DNA from: Anaerolineae bacterium
GTDB taxonomy: Bacteria > Chloroflexota > Anaerolineae > JAAYZQ01
Reading direction: 5' to 3'
Assembly: GCA_016926595.1 (NCBI GenBank)
Contig: JAFGOG010000325.1
Span: 1 to 17,454, forward strand
Length of the DNA: 17,454 nt
How positions within the stretch are numbered: the stretch's first letter is position 1; each line of letters opens with the position of its first letter. The notes below the pieces were generated by a model, which was given only the letters and a program-made list of their open reading frames with translations, did not search any database and had not been told where the DNA came from. Made by a program: the position numbers and the translations under genes. Shown piece by piece: positions 1-6,687 of the stretch.

Positions 1-16
1 GTCCGACCATCAGACC

Positions 17-45
17 TTGACTATTGCATGCTCTTATGGTAAGCT
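17..45 (+). promoter_or_regulatory. Possible sigma-70 promoter upstream of the portal gene
   Basis: TTGACT at 17-22 is separated by 17 bases from TAAGCT at 40-45. The -35 box is good and the -10 box is poor. It lies 34 bases before the chosen portal start at 80. A promoter in front of the portal gene would mean the gene is not simply read through from an upstream terminase gene, which in any case lies outside the window. Confidence 0.3.
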
Positions 46-79
46 ATACACAGGCAATAGCACATCTGTTCGAGGAAAC

Positions 80-1498
80 ATGCCAACTATCTTGGAACGG
101 ATCACCAACCGCATATTCAGCCGCACCGTTGACCGCCTGATGCAGCGCCGCCTGGCCACGATCTCCACCCGCGTCGACGACTCGGCCGGCTGGAACAGCC
201 TGTCCGCAGCCCCCGCCGACCGCCCCTGGTCCGACGTCGCCCAGGATCTCGACGATGCCCTCGAAGCCTGGCGACTGAGCTTCCTGGCCCGCCGCATCAC
301 CACCCTGGCCCATTCCTATGTCGTCGGCAATGGGATCACCATCTCATCACGCGACCCGCAGGTCGATGCCTTTATCCGCGCCTTCTGGGACCACCCCAAG
401 AACCACCTGGATACCCGCCTGGCTCCCATGTGCGACGAGCTGACCCGCGCCGGCGAGCTCTTTCCCGTGCTCCACACCAACCGCATTGATGGCATGTCCT
501 ATGTCCGTTTTGTCCCGGCCCGCCAGATCCACTCTATCCGCACCGCCGACAACGACTATGAGACCGAACTCGAATACACCGAGCTTGCCGCGAGCGGAAC
601 GCGTGGCGGCCCCCTGGCCCCCCGCACCTGGATCGGCCCCGACCACCCGCGCGCCTTCCGGCCCACCCCACAGCTGCGCAAGCTGCCGCCGCTCATGCTC
701 CACTTTGCCGTCAACCGACCCATCGGCGCCACCCGTGGCGAGTCGGATCTCGGCCCCGTGCTGCCCTGGATCAAGCGCTATACCGAGTGGCTCAAAGACC
801 GCGTCCGCCTCAACCGCCAGCGCACCCGCCAGGGGATCCTGGACGTGATCCTCGCCGATGACAGCCTGGTCGAGGATAAAAAGCACCAGCTGATCACCGA
901 CAACCCCGTCGAGGCCGGCATCTATGTCCACGGCCCGGGCGAGACCACCGAGACCAAGCCCCTCAACATCCAGGCCGGCGACGCCGCCGACGACGGCCGC
1001 ACCCTCCGCCTGGCCATTGCCACCGGCGCCAACCTGGGGCTGCACTACCTCGGAGAAGGCGAATCGATCAACTATGCCACCGCCAAGGAAATGGGCGAGC
1101 CCACCACCCGCTTCTATTCCGAACGCCAGGAAGAGTTTACCGGCTTTTTGTGCGCCCTGGTCACCGCCGCCTACCGCCGCCGCTGCGCCACCTACGCCCA
1201 GCCCTGGCCCGATGACCTGCAACTCGTCGTCTCCGTCACCGAGATCGCCCGCGCCGATAACCAGGCCCTGGCCACCGCCACCAAAGACGTCACCGCCGCC
1301 CTGGTCCAAATGTTTAGCCAGGACTGGATCGACGACGACACCGCCCTGCGCCTGGCGCTCAAATTTGCCGGCGAGACCGCCGACCAAGACGAGATCGCCC
1401 GCATCCTGACCGCCGCCGCCAGCAACAAGCACCGAGAGCCTGTTAATCCTGCCAATCCTGTTAATCCTGTACCCTCTTCCAAGGACACAGACAAATGA
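80..1498 (+). CDS. Phage portal protein
   Basis: Portal proteins form the twelve-subunit ring at the capsid vertex through which DNA is packaged. The protein is 472 residues from the ATG at 80, which has GAGGA just upstream (72-76). The longer frame from position 17 would add 21 residues that look non-coding. The N-terminal half has the portal-like order: a basic helical start, LARRITTLAHSYVVGNGITI, a short segment on an outer coordinate range (FIRAFWDHPKN), then a GELFPVLHTN strand and FVPARQIHSI. This resembles HK97/lambda-type portals. The last residues are encoded by a 9-bp tandem repeat (NPxNPV), probably a late addition. The stop overlaps the start of the next gene (ATGA). The family call rests on remembered similarity, not on a search. 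Confidence 0.75.
   Translation: MPTILERITNRIFSRTVDRLMQRRLATISTRVDDSAGWNSLSAAPADRPWSDVAQDLDDALEAWRLSFLARRITTLAHSYVVGNGITISSRDPQVDAFIRAFWDHPKNHLDTRLAPMCDELTRAGELFPVLHTNRIDGMSYVRFVPARQIHSIRTADNDYETELEYTELAASGTRGGPLAPRTWIGPDHPRAFRPTPQLRKLPPLMLHFAVNRPIGATRGESDLGPVLPWIKRYTEWLKDRVRLNRQRTRQGILDVILADDSLVEDKKHQLITDNPVEAGIYVHGPGETTETKPLNIQAGDAADDGRTLRLAIATGANLGLHYLGEGESINYATAKEMGEPTTRFYSERQEEFTGFLCALVTAAYRRRCATYAQPWPDDLQLVVSVTEIARADNQALATATKDVTAALVQMFSQDWIDDDTALRLALKFAGETADQDEIARILTAAASNKHREPVNPANPVNPVPSSKDTDK
1442..1468 (+). repeat. 9-bp tandem repeat in the portal 3' end
   Basis: Three tandem copies of a 9-mer, GTTAATCCT / GCCAATCCT / GTTAATCCT, encode the NPANPVNPV tail of the portal protein. The runs look like a short dispersed repeat that extended the reading frame, not like a functional domain. 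Confidence 0.7.
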
Positions 1499-3132
1499 CC
1501 GAACTTTCAACCCAAAACTTGCAACCTTCAGCCCACGAGCCCACCATCCGCCCCGTTGACGGCGGTTTTGTCCGCCTCAACACCCTGCCCGCCAACTCCC
1601 CTCGCCCAGGCCAGTCTTCTGGCACGGGAGAGGGGCCGGGGGTGAGGGAGGGCGCCCGCCGCCAGTACGACTGTCTCTTTATCCGCGCCGGTTACGTCAA
1701 GCAAGCCGATGGCGCCGACTCCGCCTGGGTCGACTTTCGCGTTTGGCCTGGTTCCATCCTCTACATCGATTCCAGCGACGAGCCCCAATCCGGCGAGCAC
1801 GCCCGCATCTGGTACACCAAGGCCCACACGTTGAATGGACTCAACGCCGCCTCTACCACCACCCTGCCCGCCGATGACATCGCCTTCCTCATCTCCGGCG
1901 CCGCCGCCCTGGCTGCCCGCTTCCGCGCCGCCGAGATCGCCGAGGAAGCCGCCGTGGATCGCGACGTGTTCACCCGCCTGCAGGAATGGGCCGACAAGAT
2001 GATCCGTGAATTCAACGAAGGCCTATCCCTCCGCGCCGAGAAACACGCCCAACGCGCCTACACCCAGGAAGAGCTCGACGAATCGATCCGCCAGGCCATC
2101 GAGCAGTACTCCCGTGTCCGCCCCGGCCACGCCATCGGCGCCATTGACCTCGCCGCCGACAGCCGCGAGATCTCGCTTGCTTCTCTCACCAACCTGGTCC
2201 GCGTAGAAAAGGTCTGGTGGGACTATGATTCCACCAGCCCCGGTTACCCGCCCAACTACCGCCACTTTGAGGTCTGGCCCGGCTCCATCCTCTACATCAA
2301 CGACACCAGCGAACCCCAATCCGGCGACGTCGTGCGGGTCTGGTACACCCAGGAGCACACCCTCAGTGGACTGGACTCGGCTTCCACGACCACCTTCCCG
2401 ATCGACGACGAGGTCTTTATCCTCGACGGCGCCGCCGCTTTCGCTGCCCACTTCCGCACCGCGCGCGGCTCCGGCCCGGCCGGCCTGGGCGCCTGGGCCG
2501 ACAAGATGATGGCCGAGTTTAACGCCGGGCTCAGGATCAGAGACTGGCGCTCCTATGTCTTCACCCACGACCAGGACGACATCGACGAGGCGATCCGTTG
2601 GGCCCTGGGCCGCTACACCGAGATCAGCCCCGATCACACCATCACCACCCTCGACCTGGCCGCCGATGGACGCGAGGTCGACATCTCTTCCATCACCGAT
2701 TACCTCCACATCACCCGCGTTTGGTGGGACTATGATTCCACCGATCCGACCTACCCGCCCGAATGGCGAGACTTTGAGCTCTGGCCGGGCAACATCCTCT
2801 ACATCAAGGACGGCGACGAACCCGTCACCGGCGACACAGTCCGCGTTTGGTACACCCGCGTGCGCACCCTCAACGGCCTCGACTCGGCATCCACCACCAC
2901 CCTGCCCGTGGAGCACGAGAACCTGATCGTCGTCGGCGCCTCCGGCTTTGCCGCCCAGGAGCGTGTCCAAGACGAAGAAAAACGCTACGTCCCCCGCAAG
3001 CTGCGCGAATGGGCCGACGCCCGCCTCGCCGAATTCGAGCGCGGCCTGACCCTCGTCGCCCGCCAACTCGCCGCCCGCCACTCCGGCATCGCCAAAACCG
3101 CCACCCTCGATCGATGGGACGACCAATGGTAG
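1495..3132 (+). CDS. Triplicated phage head-tail adaptor-like protein
   Basis: The protein is 545 residues and carries the same domain three times. Each copy has the anchors WPGxILYI, a VRVWYT-like strand, LxGLxxASTTT, an acidic loop and a GAAxFAAxxR helix, followed by WADKMxxEFNxGL. WPGxILYI begins near residues 84, 260 and 421. Copies two and three also carry an N-terminal part (helix, IDLAADxREIxxxSxT, VWWDYDSTxP). Copy one lacks it and is preceded by about 50 residues that derive largely from repeats. I connect the domain with phage adaptor (gp6/gp7-like) proteins that dock on the portal ring. Usual adaptors are about one unit long. The ATG overlaps the portal stop and has AAGGA at 1481-1485, so the two genes are probably translationally coupled. 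The function is inferred from domain pattern and from its place directly after the portal gene. Confidence 0.6.
   Translation: MTELSTQNLQPSAHEPTIRPVDGGFVRLNTLPANSPRPGQSSGTGEGPGVREGARRQYDCLFIRAGYVKQADGADSAWVDFRVWPGSILYIDSSDEPQSGEHARIWYTKAHTLNGLNAASTTTLPADDIAFLISGAAALAARFRAAEIAEEAAVDRDVFTRLQEWADKMIREFNEGLSLRAEKHAQRAYTQEELDESIRQAIEQYSRVRPGHAIGAIDLAADSREISLASLTNLVRVEKVWWDYDSTSPGYPPNYRHFEVWPGSILYINDTSEPQSGDVVRVWYTQEHTLSGLDSASTTTFPIDDEVFILDGAAAFAAHFRTARGSGPAGLGAWADKMMAEFNAGLRIRDWRSYVFTHDQDDIDEAIRWALGRYTEISPDHTITTLDLAADGREVDISSITDYLHITRVWWDYDSTDPTYPPEWRDFELWPGNILYIKDGDEPVTGDTVRVWYTRVRTLNGLDSASTTTLPVEHENLIVVGASGFAAQERVQDEEKRYVPRKLREWADARLAEFERGLTLVARQLAARHSGIAKTATLDRWDDQW
1502..1530 (-). repeat. Dispersed GTTGAAAGTT-type repeat, copy 1
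   Basis: Read on the minus strand this is GGTTGCAAGTTTTGGGTTGA followed by AAGTT. It resembles the tandem GTTAAAAGTTGAAA units at 13542-13572. Here it encodes residues 3-12 of the adaptor-like protein (LSTQNLQPSA). Confidence 0.5.
1598..1649 (+). repeat. Palindromic repeat family A, copy 1 (inside a coding region)
   Basis: The outer arms CCCCTCGCCC (1598-1607) and GGGAGAGGGG (1626-1635) pair with one mismatch. The inner arms GCCAG (1610-1614) and CTGGC (1619-1623) close a TCTT loop. The hairpin is followed by a GGGGGTGAGGG tail. It is translated in frame as the low-complexity string GTGEGPGVREG in the adaptor-like protein. Related copies lie at 16733-16824 and 16937-17005. Confidence 0.75.
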
Positions 3133-3133
3133 A

Positions 3134-3391
3134 TCACGCATACCGCCACCGTCCCGACACACGTTCGTACAACGGCAGCTCAACCCGCCAATACCTGCTC
3201 CGCACGACCGCGACGATCGCCCGCCACCGCTCCGCCGGCACGTCGTCACGTACCACCAGCGCCTCGTGCCCCATTCCCGACCCGGCTTGCACCACCTGCT
3301 CTGTCACGATCCCACGCAGCAGCAGATACAACGGCAGCGCGCCCAACTCACGGCCCAATCCCATCAGCCCGACCAGGTTCACAGCATACAT
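3134..3391 (-). CDS. Small hypothetical protein after the PAPS-reductase-like gene
   Basis: The 85-residue product runs from MYAVNLVG to SGRWRYA. Its ATG lies one base after the stop of the PAPS-reductase-like gene, so the two are probably co-translated. The N-terminal 35 residues are hydrophobic to amphipathic (GLMGLGRELGALPLYLLLRG). The C-terminal half is charged, with VPAERWRAIVAVVRSRYWRV. It ends two bases from the convergent adaptor-like gene. I do not recognise a family. Residue composition and the tight junction support a real gene, although an opposite-strand frame also stays open here. Confidence 0.5.
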   Translation of the reverse strand: MYAVNLVGLMGLGRELGALPLYLLLRGIVTEQVVQAGSGMGHEALVVRDDVPAERWRAIVAVVRSRYWRVELPLYERVSGRWRYA

Positions 3392-3392
3392 G

Positions 3393-4238
3393 CTACACCC
3401 CACAATACCCGCTCTCGCAAGCAAACATAGGCAACTGATTACCATAGATCCGTTTCTCGCGCGCCGCCACGGCGGCCAGCCCAGCTGTGCGCAGCGGCTC
3501 CTGCCCTTCCCAGATGTACAGCTCGTCCGACTCGACGCCCTCATTCTTTGCCAACACATTACGCCGATTCAACTCATCAAACGCGCACGCCGCCTCAAAC
3601 TCACCCGGCGCCTGCTCGCGCATCGCGATCCACTCACTCGCCCGCCGATACGGACAGCACACACACGCACTCCTGATCGGCGCCGGCAGCCCACGATCCG
3701 CCAACCAGGCCGCGCACGCCGCCCGATCCATCCCCAGCCCCAGCAGCGGAAAACGGTTGACCATATACTGCACCTGATCCCGCTGGCTAATAATCTTGCT
3801 CGCCCTGGTCCATTCGTCCGTCGTGATCCCCAACCACATCACCGCCGACCCGGGCGGAGGCGCTGGCGGCCGGCTTGGATCGTAGCCCAAGAGCTCGCGC
3901 ACCTTGCGCCGCATCGGCCGGATCTTAAAATGCTGAGTGCACTTCCGTCTCAGCATGCCACCCTCGTTCGTCCAGAACGGAATGTGCACATGCTCCGCAG
4001 CGCCCAACGCCCGAATGTCGCCAACATCCAAAATATGCACGTCCAGGCCCATCGCCCGCCAACGCGCGCTATAGAATTCCCTGATCTCCACCGTTCTTTG
4101 TCGCTCCCAACCAAGATCACAGTGCAGCACGATACAACGCGGCAGGTCACCCCGCGCGCTCATCTCGCCCAACACCGTGCTTTGCAACCCGGCACCCCAC
4201 GACAAGAACCGCACCGCATCAGGATCCGTCTCAGCCAT
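3393..4238 (-). CDS. Phage-type PAPS-reductase-like ATP pyrophosphatase
   Basis: The protein is 281 residues in the N-type ATP pyrophosphatase (PAPS reductase/DndC-like) superfamily. The nucleotide-binding PP-loop is SWGAGLQST at residues 13-21. A conserved RRKCTQHFKIRP segment (C100) and an ACVCCPYR motif (C192, C194, C195) follow, then the helix EWIAMREQAPGEFEAA and FDELNR. Such proteins transfer sulfur or adenylate a substrate; the cysteines could hold an iron-sulfur cluster or act in catalysis. Phage relatives are common, but their substrates are mostly unknown. Of two possible starts, GTG at 4241 and ATG at 4238, the ATG is preferred because GAAGGG lies six bases upstream. That ribosome-binding site falls in a dispersed repeat. 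The gene runs against the surrounding structural genes, like a moron cassette. Confidence 0.75.
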   Translation of the reverse strand: MAETDPDAVRFLSWGAGLQSTVLGEMSARGDLPRCIVLHCDLGWERQRTVEIREFYSARWRAMGLDVHILDVGDIRALGAAEHVHIPFWTNEGGMLRRKCTQHFKIRPMRRKVRELLGYDPSRPPAPPPGSAVMWLGITTDEWTRASKIISQRDQVQYMVNRFPLLGLGMDRAACAAWLADRGLPAPIRSACVCCPYRRASEWIAMREQAPGEFEAACAFDELNRRNVLAKNEGVESDELYIWEGQEPLRTAGLAAVAAREKRIYGNQLPMFACESGYCGV

Positions 4239-4245
4239 CACTTAC

Positions 4246-4290
4246 CCTTCTTTCTTTTCTTTCTTTGCGCCCTTTGCGCCCTTTGCGTGA
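4246..4290 (-). repeat. Dispersed GCAAAG-type repeat, copy 1
   Basis: On the minus strand it reads CACGCAAAGGGCGCAAAGGG, then another GCGCAAAG, then an A/G-rich run ending AGAAGGG. A related copy lies on the other strand at 8875-8912. It fills nearly all of the 58-base gap between the PAPS-reductase-like gene and the tail gene and provides the ribosome-binding site of the former. Confidence 0.7.
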
Positions 4291-4296
4291 CCTGAC

Positions 4297-6294
4297 ATGA
4301 GATCAATCAACGCCACCCTACTAGCCAACCAAACCAGCCTCAACGGCGAGCCCTGTCTATCCCTGGTCATCGGCGCCGCCCCCAACACCATCAACGTCTC
4401 CGCCTACGTTCTGGGCTACGACTACGAAGAGATCGCCGATGCCGAGGCCGGCCTGACCATCTACCTCGACAACAAAACCGGCCATTTCAACACCCTCACC
4501 GGCTCCAAAGCCTACATCACCCAGGGAGCGCCCATCTCCTTGTCTCGTGGACTCACCGTCGCCGGCGCCGACTACACCGCCGAACTGCCCCGCACCTGGA
4601 TCGAAACGATCAGCTACACCCACGAGGGCGGACAGCAGCTCTTTACCCTCGAGTGCATCGACTGGTTGGGCAAACTCGCCCGCTGGCGCGCCTCTTCCAT
4701 CCAAACCTGGACCGCCACCAGCGCCACCACCATCCTCGAGTGGATCCTGACCCAGGTCGGCTTGACCCGCGCTTCCGGCAGCATGACCGCGCTCTCTCTC
4801 GATTACGCCATCCGCCTGCACGAGACCGGCGAAGCCGCCCTCGATGCCCTGGTCCGCAAACTGCCCGAATACCTCTACCCCGGCCTCGACGCCGAGATCA
4901 AGTGGAAGGACATCGACGACGAAGACGCCTCCGTCTACACCTTTGGTTGGAACGCCAACCATGCCATGCTCAACGTCGAAGCAGGATCCTCCGCCTGGCA
5001 GTTCAACTCGATCACCGTCAAGGGCAGGGGTTCCTACACCGGCGCCGCCAGCGACGCCACCCAGATCGCCGCCGTTGGCACCCGCAAGCGCACCATCTAC
5101 GACGACCGCCTCCGCTCCAACGCCGCTTGTGCCCAACGCGCCGCCGCCGAACTCGACTTTTACCAGGCCGCCGCCACCGAAGGGATCATTGTCTGCCGCC
5201 CCTGCCACGGCCTCGAACTTCTCGACCAGGTCACCATCTCTTCCCCGCCCTGGGGCGGATCCAACACCGTAGGCCGGGTCATCCGCTACACCGAGCAGCG
5301 CGACGCCGATGGACGCTGGTACCAGGTCATCTACCTGGGCGCACCCCCCGACAAGGACCCCGGCAAGCAGCCGGCCGCCAAAAAGAGCTCGCGCAAGCGC
5401 ACCACCCGCAAGAGCTCTAGCTATTCCGGCATCCTGCGCCGTATCCGCCGCCTCGAGGAACTGCTCCGCTGGATCTACGACCACCTGTTCGACGGTGAAG
5501 CCACCTTGGGCCTGATCCCCATCGGTGGGATCATCCTCTGGTCGGGCGCAGTCGACGACATCCCGATCGGTTGGGCCCTCTGCGACGGCGAGACCGTCGA
5601 CGAGATCGTCACCCCAGACCTGCGCGACAAATTCGTCGTCGGCGCCGGATCCACCTACGAACCCGACGCCACCGGTGGAGCCGACTCCGTCGACCTGTCC
5701 CACTCCCACGACTATGGTACCCTGGCCACCGACGCCGAATCCACCCACACCCACGACTATGGCACCCTGGCCACCGACGCCGAGTCCGCCCACACCCACA
5801 CCCTCAGCTCCGGCAACACCGGCAGCGGCGGATCCCACTCTCACGACGTCACCGGCGCCAGCAGCAGCGAATCCAGCCACACCCACAGTTTCAGCGACAC
5901 CAGCAGCGCCGGCAGCAGCCACACCCACAGCCGCACCCTGTCCACCGAGCCATGCGCCCACGGCAGTGATCACAACGTCGTGCAAGAAGTCACCATCGGC
6001 AACGAATCCGCCCACACCCACACCGTCAGCGGCGCCACCGGCGCCGGCAGCAGCCACTCCCACGGCGCTGGCTCCTATGCCACCGACACCGAATCCAGCC
6101 ACACCCACAGCATCAGCGAAGGATCCAGCGGCGCCGGCAGCAGCCACTCCCACACCGTTACCTCCGGCGCCACCGGCGCAGGTAGCAGCCACTCCCACAC
6201 CGTCGCCTCGGGAGCCACCGGCGCGGCCGGCAGCACCGAGCACGACAACCGCCCCGCCTATTACGCCCTGGCCTACATCATTCGCGTGGCATGA
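4297..6294 (+). CDS. Phage tail hub/baseplate protein fused to collar domain and His-rich fibre tip
   Basis: The 665-residue protein has three parts. Residues 1-355 resemble a tail hub or baseplate protein, with N-terminal beta-rich domains and EWILTQVGL and DALVRKLPEYLY segments. A basic linker (about 360-375, KKSSRKRTTRKSSS) leads into a predicted helix. From about 405 a tail collar domain follows (IPIGGIILWSG, IPIGWALCDGE, PDLRDKFVVGAG). Residues 469-645 hold eleven HxH motifs (HSH or HTH) in Ser/Thr/Gly-rich repeats. The end, EHDNRPAYYALAYIIRVA, is the usual terminus of collar-type fibres. In T4 gp37 such HxH motifs bind iron along the fibre tip. It would carry host binding and tail-tip functions in one chain. 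No clear ribosome-binding site precedes the ATG, since the upstream sequence is a dispersed repeat. Confidence 0.75.
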   Translation: MRSINATLLANQTSLNGEPCLSLVIGAAPNTINVSAYVLGYDYEEIADAEAGLTIYLDNKTGHFNTLTGSKAYITQGAPISLSRGLTVAGADYTAELPRTWIETISYTHEGGQQLFTLECIDWLGKLARWRASSIQTWTATSATTILEWILTQVGLTRASGSMTALSLDYAIRLHETGEAALDALVRKLPEYLYPGLDAEIKWKDIDDEDASVYTFGWNANHAMLNVEAGSSAWQFNSITVKGRGSYTGAASDATQIAAVGTRKRTIYDDRLRSNAACAQRAAAELDFYQAAATEGIIVCRPCHGLELLDQVTISSPPWGGSNTVGRVIRYTEQRDADGRWYQVIYLGAPPDKDPGKQPAAKKSSRKRTTRKSSSYSGILRRIRRLEELLRWIYDHLFDGEATLGLIPIGGIILWSGAVDDIPIGWALCDGETVDEIVTPDLRDKFVVGAGSTYEPDATGGADSVDLSHSHDYGTLATDAESTHTHDYGTLATDAESAHTHTLSSGNTGSGGSHSHDVTGASSSESSHTHSFSDTSSAGSSHTHSRTLSTEPCAHGSDHNVVQEVTIGNESAHTHTVSGATGAGSSHSHGAGSYATDTESSHTHSISEGSSGAGSSHSHTVTSGATGAGSSHSHTVASGATGAAGSTEHDNRPAYYALAYIIRVA

Positions 6295-6323
6295 GACGGA
6301 TTGGCTGATGGAAGAAACTGGAA

Positions 6324-6355
6324 GAAACCGGGTTTTCAAGAAAAAACCCGGTTTC
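6324..6355. repeat. AAACCCGGTTT hairpin repeat, copy 1 (possible terminator)
   Basis: GAAACCGGGTTTT (6324-6336) and AAAACCCGGTTTC (6343-6355) form a perfect 13-bp stem with a six-base loop, 30 bases after the tail gene stop. The T run lies inside the stem, so it could act as a bidirectional terminator. A near-identical hairpin is at 15786-15817. Confidence 0.75.
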
Positions 6356-6367
6356 TAATGCTGGATA

Positions 6368-6396
6368 TCGACCCTTGTCTCTGTCTATGGTATGAT
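6368..6396 (+). promoter_or_regulatory. Possible sigma-70 promoter
   Basis: TCGACC (6368-6373), 17 bases, then TATGAT (6391-6396) preceded by TGG. The -10 box is strong and the -35 box matches at four of six positions. The same GGTATGAT sequence occurs in the promoter at the right edge of the window. Confidence 0.4.
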
Positions 6397-6451
6397 TTGC
6401 GCAATCGACCCTGTGCTGATCGGCATGCCGTGGAGCGGAGAGGATGAGGAT

Positions 6452-6556
6452 ATGGCGGCGGTCGTGGCCTATGCGCGAGAGGTGTTGGCAGCACATCAGA
6501 GCGCATTAGCCGATGTCGTGCGGCCAGGTGCATGCGGCTCCCGATGGGTGGATTAA
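6452..6556 (+). CDS. Doubtful tiny ORF or gene remnant
   Basis: The open frame starts MAAVVAYAREVLAAHQSAL and ends in GSRWVD, 34 residues. GGAGAGG (6437-6443) lies eight bases before the ATG and the promoter at 6368-6396 precedes it. The frame is open from 6392, so an ATG at 6425 is an alternative start. The stretch looks helical. It may be the remains of a longer gene that lost its frame. No family is recognised. Confidence 0.25.
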   Translation: MAAVVAYAREVLAAHQSALADVVRPGACGSRWVD

Positions 6557-6603
6557 GGCGCAGACGGATGGGTTCTATCCGCGCGCCCGTTGTCAGATTA
6601 CGA

Positions 6604-6637
6604 CGGTGAACGCCGGTGGTTCCGGTGGCGTTCACCG
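6604..6637. repeat. 11-bp perfect inverted repeat downstream of the SBBP gene
   Basis: CGGTGAACGCC (6604-6614) and GGCGTTCACCG (6627-6637) pair perfectly around a 12-base loop that holds parts of a direct repeat (CCGGTGG twice). It lies about 50 bases past the stop of the minus-strand SBBP gene and may end or protect its transcript. No T run is present. The remainder of 6557-6687 shows nothing else I can support. Confidence 0.55.
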
Positions 6638-6687
6638 GCATCAACCGGCTACCGCAGGGACCGTGTTACCAGGAGGCCTGGTTGGCC

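Noticed and set aside
17..79. 21-residue N-terminal extension of the portal protein
   Set aside because: It contains the possible promoter, and the ATG at 80 has a ribosome-binding site.
347..1510. Long minus-strand frame opposite the portal gene
   Set aside because: Glycine/valine-rich composition with no motifs, a typical shadow in GC-rich DNA.
2847..4295. Long plus-strand open frame of 482 codons
   Set aside because: It is arginine/proline/histidine-rich shadow sequence opposite the PAPS-reductase-like gene, which has clear motifs, and it overlaps the adaptor gene.
4357..6339. 660-codon minus-strand frame opposite the tail gene
   Set aside because: Extremely Gly/Val/Ala-rich with no domain; the opposite strand has a collar domain and HxH repeats.
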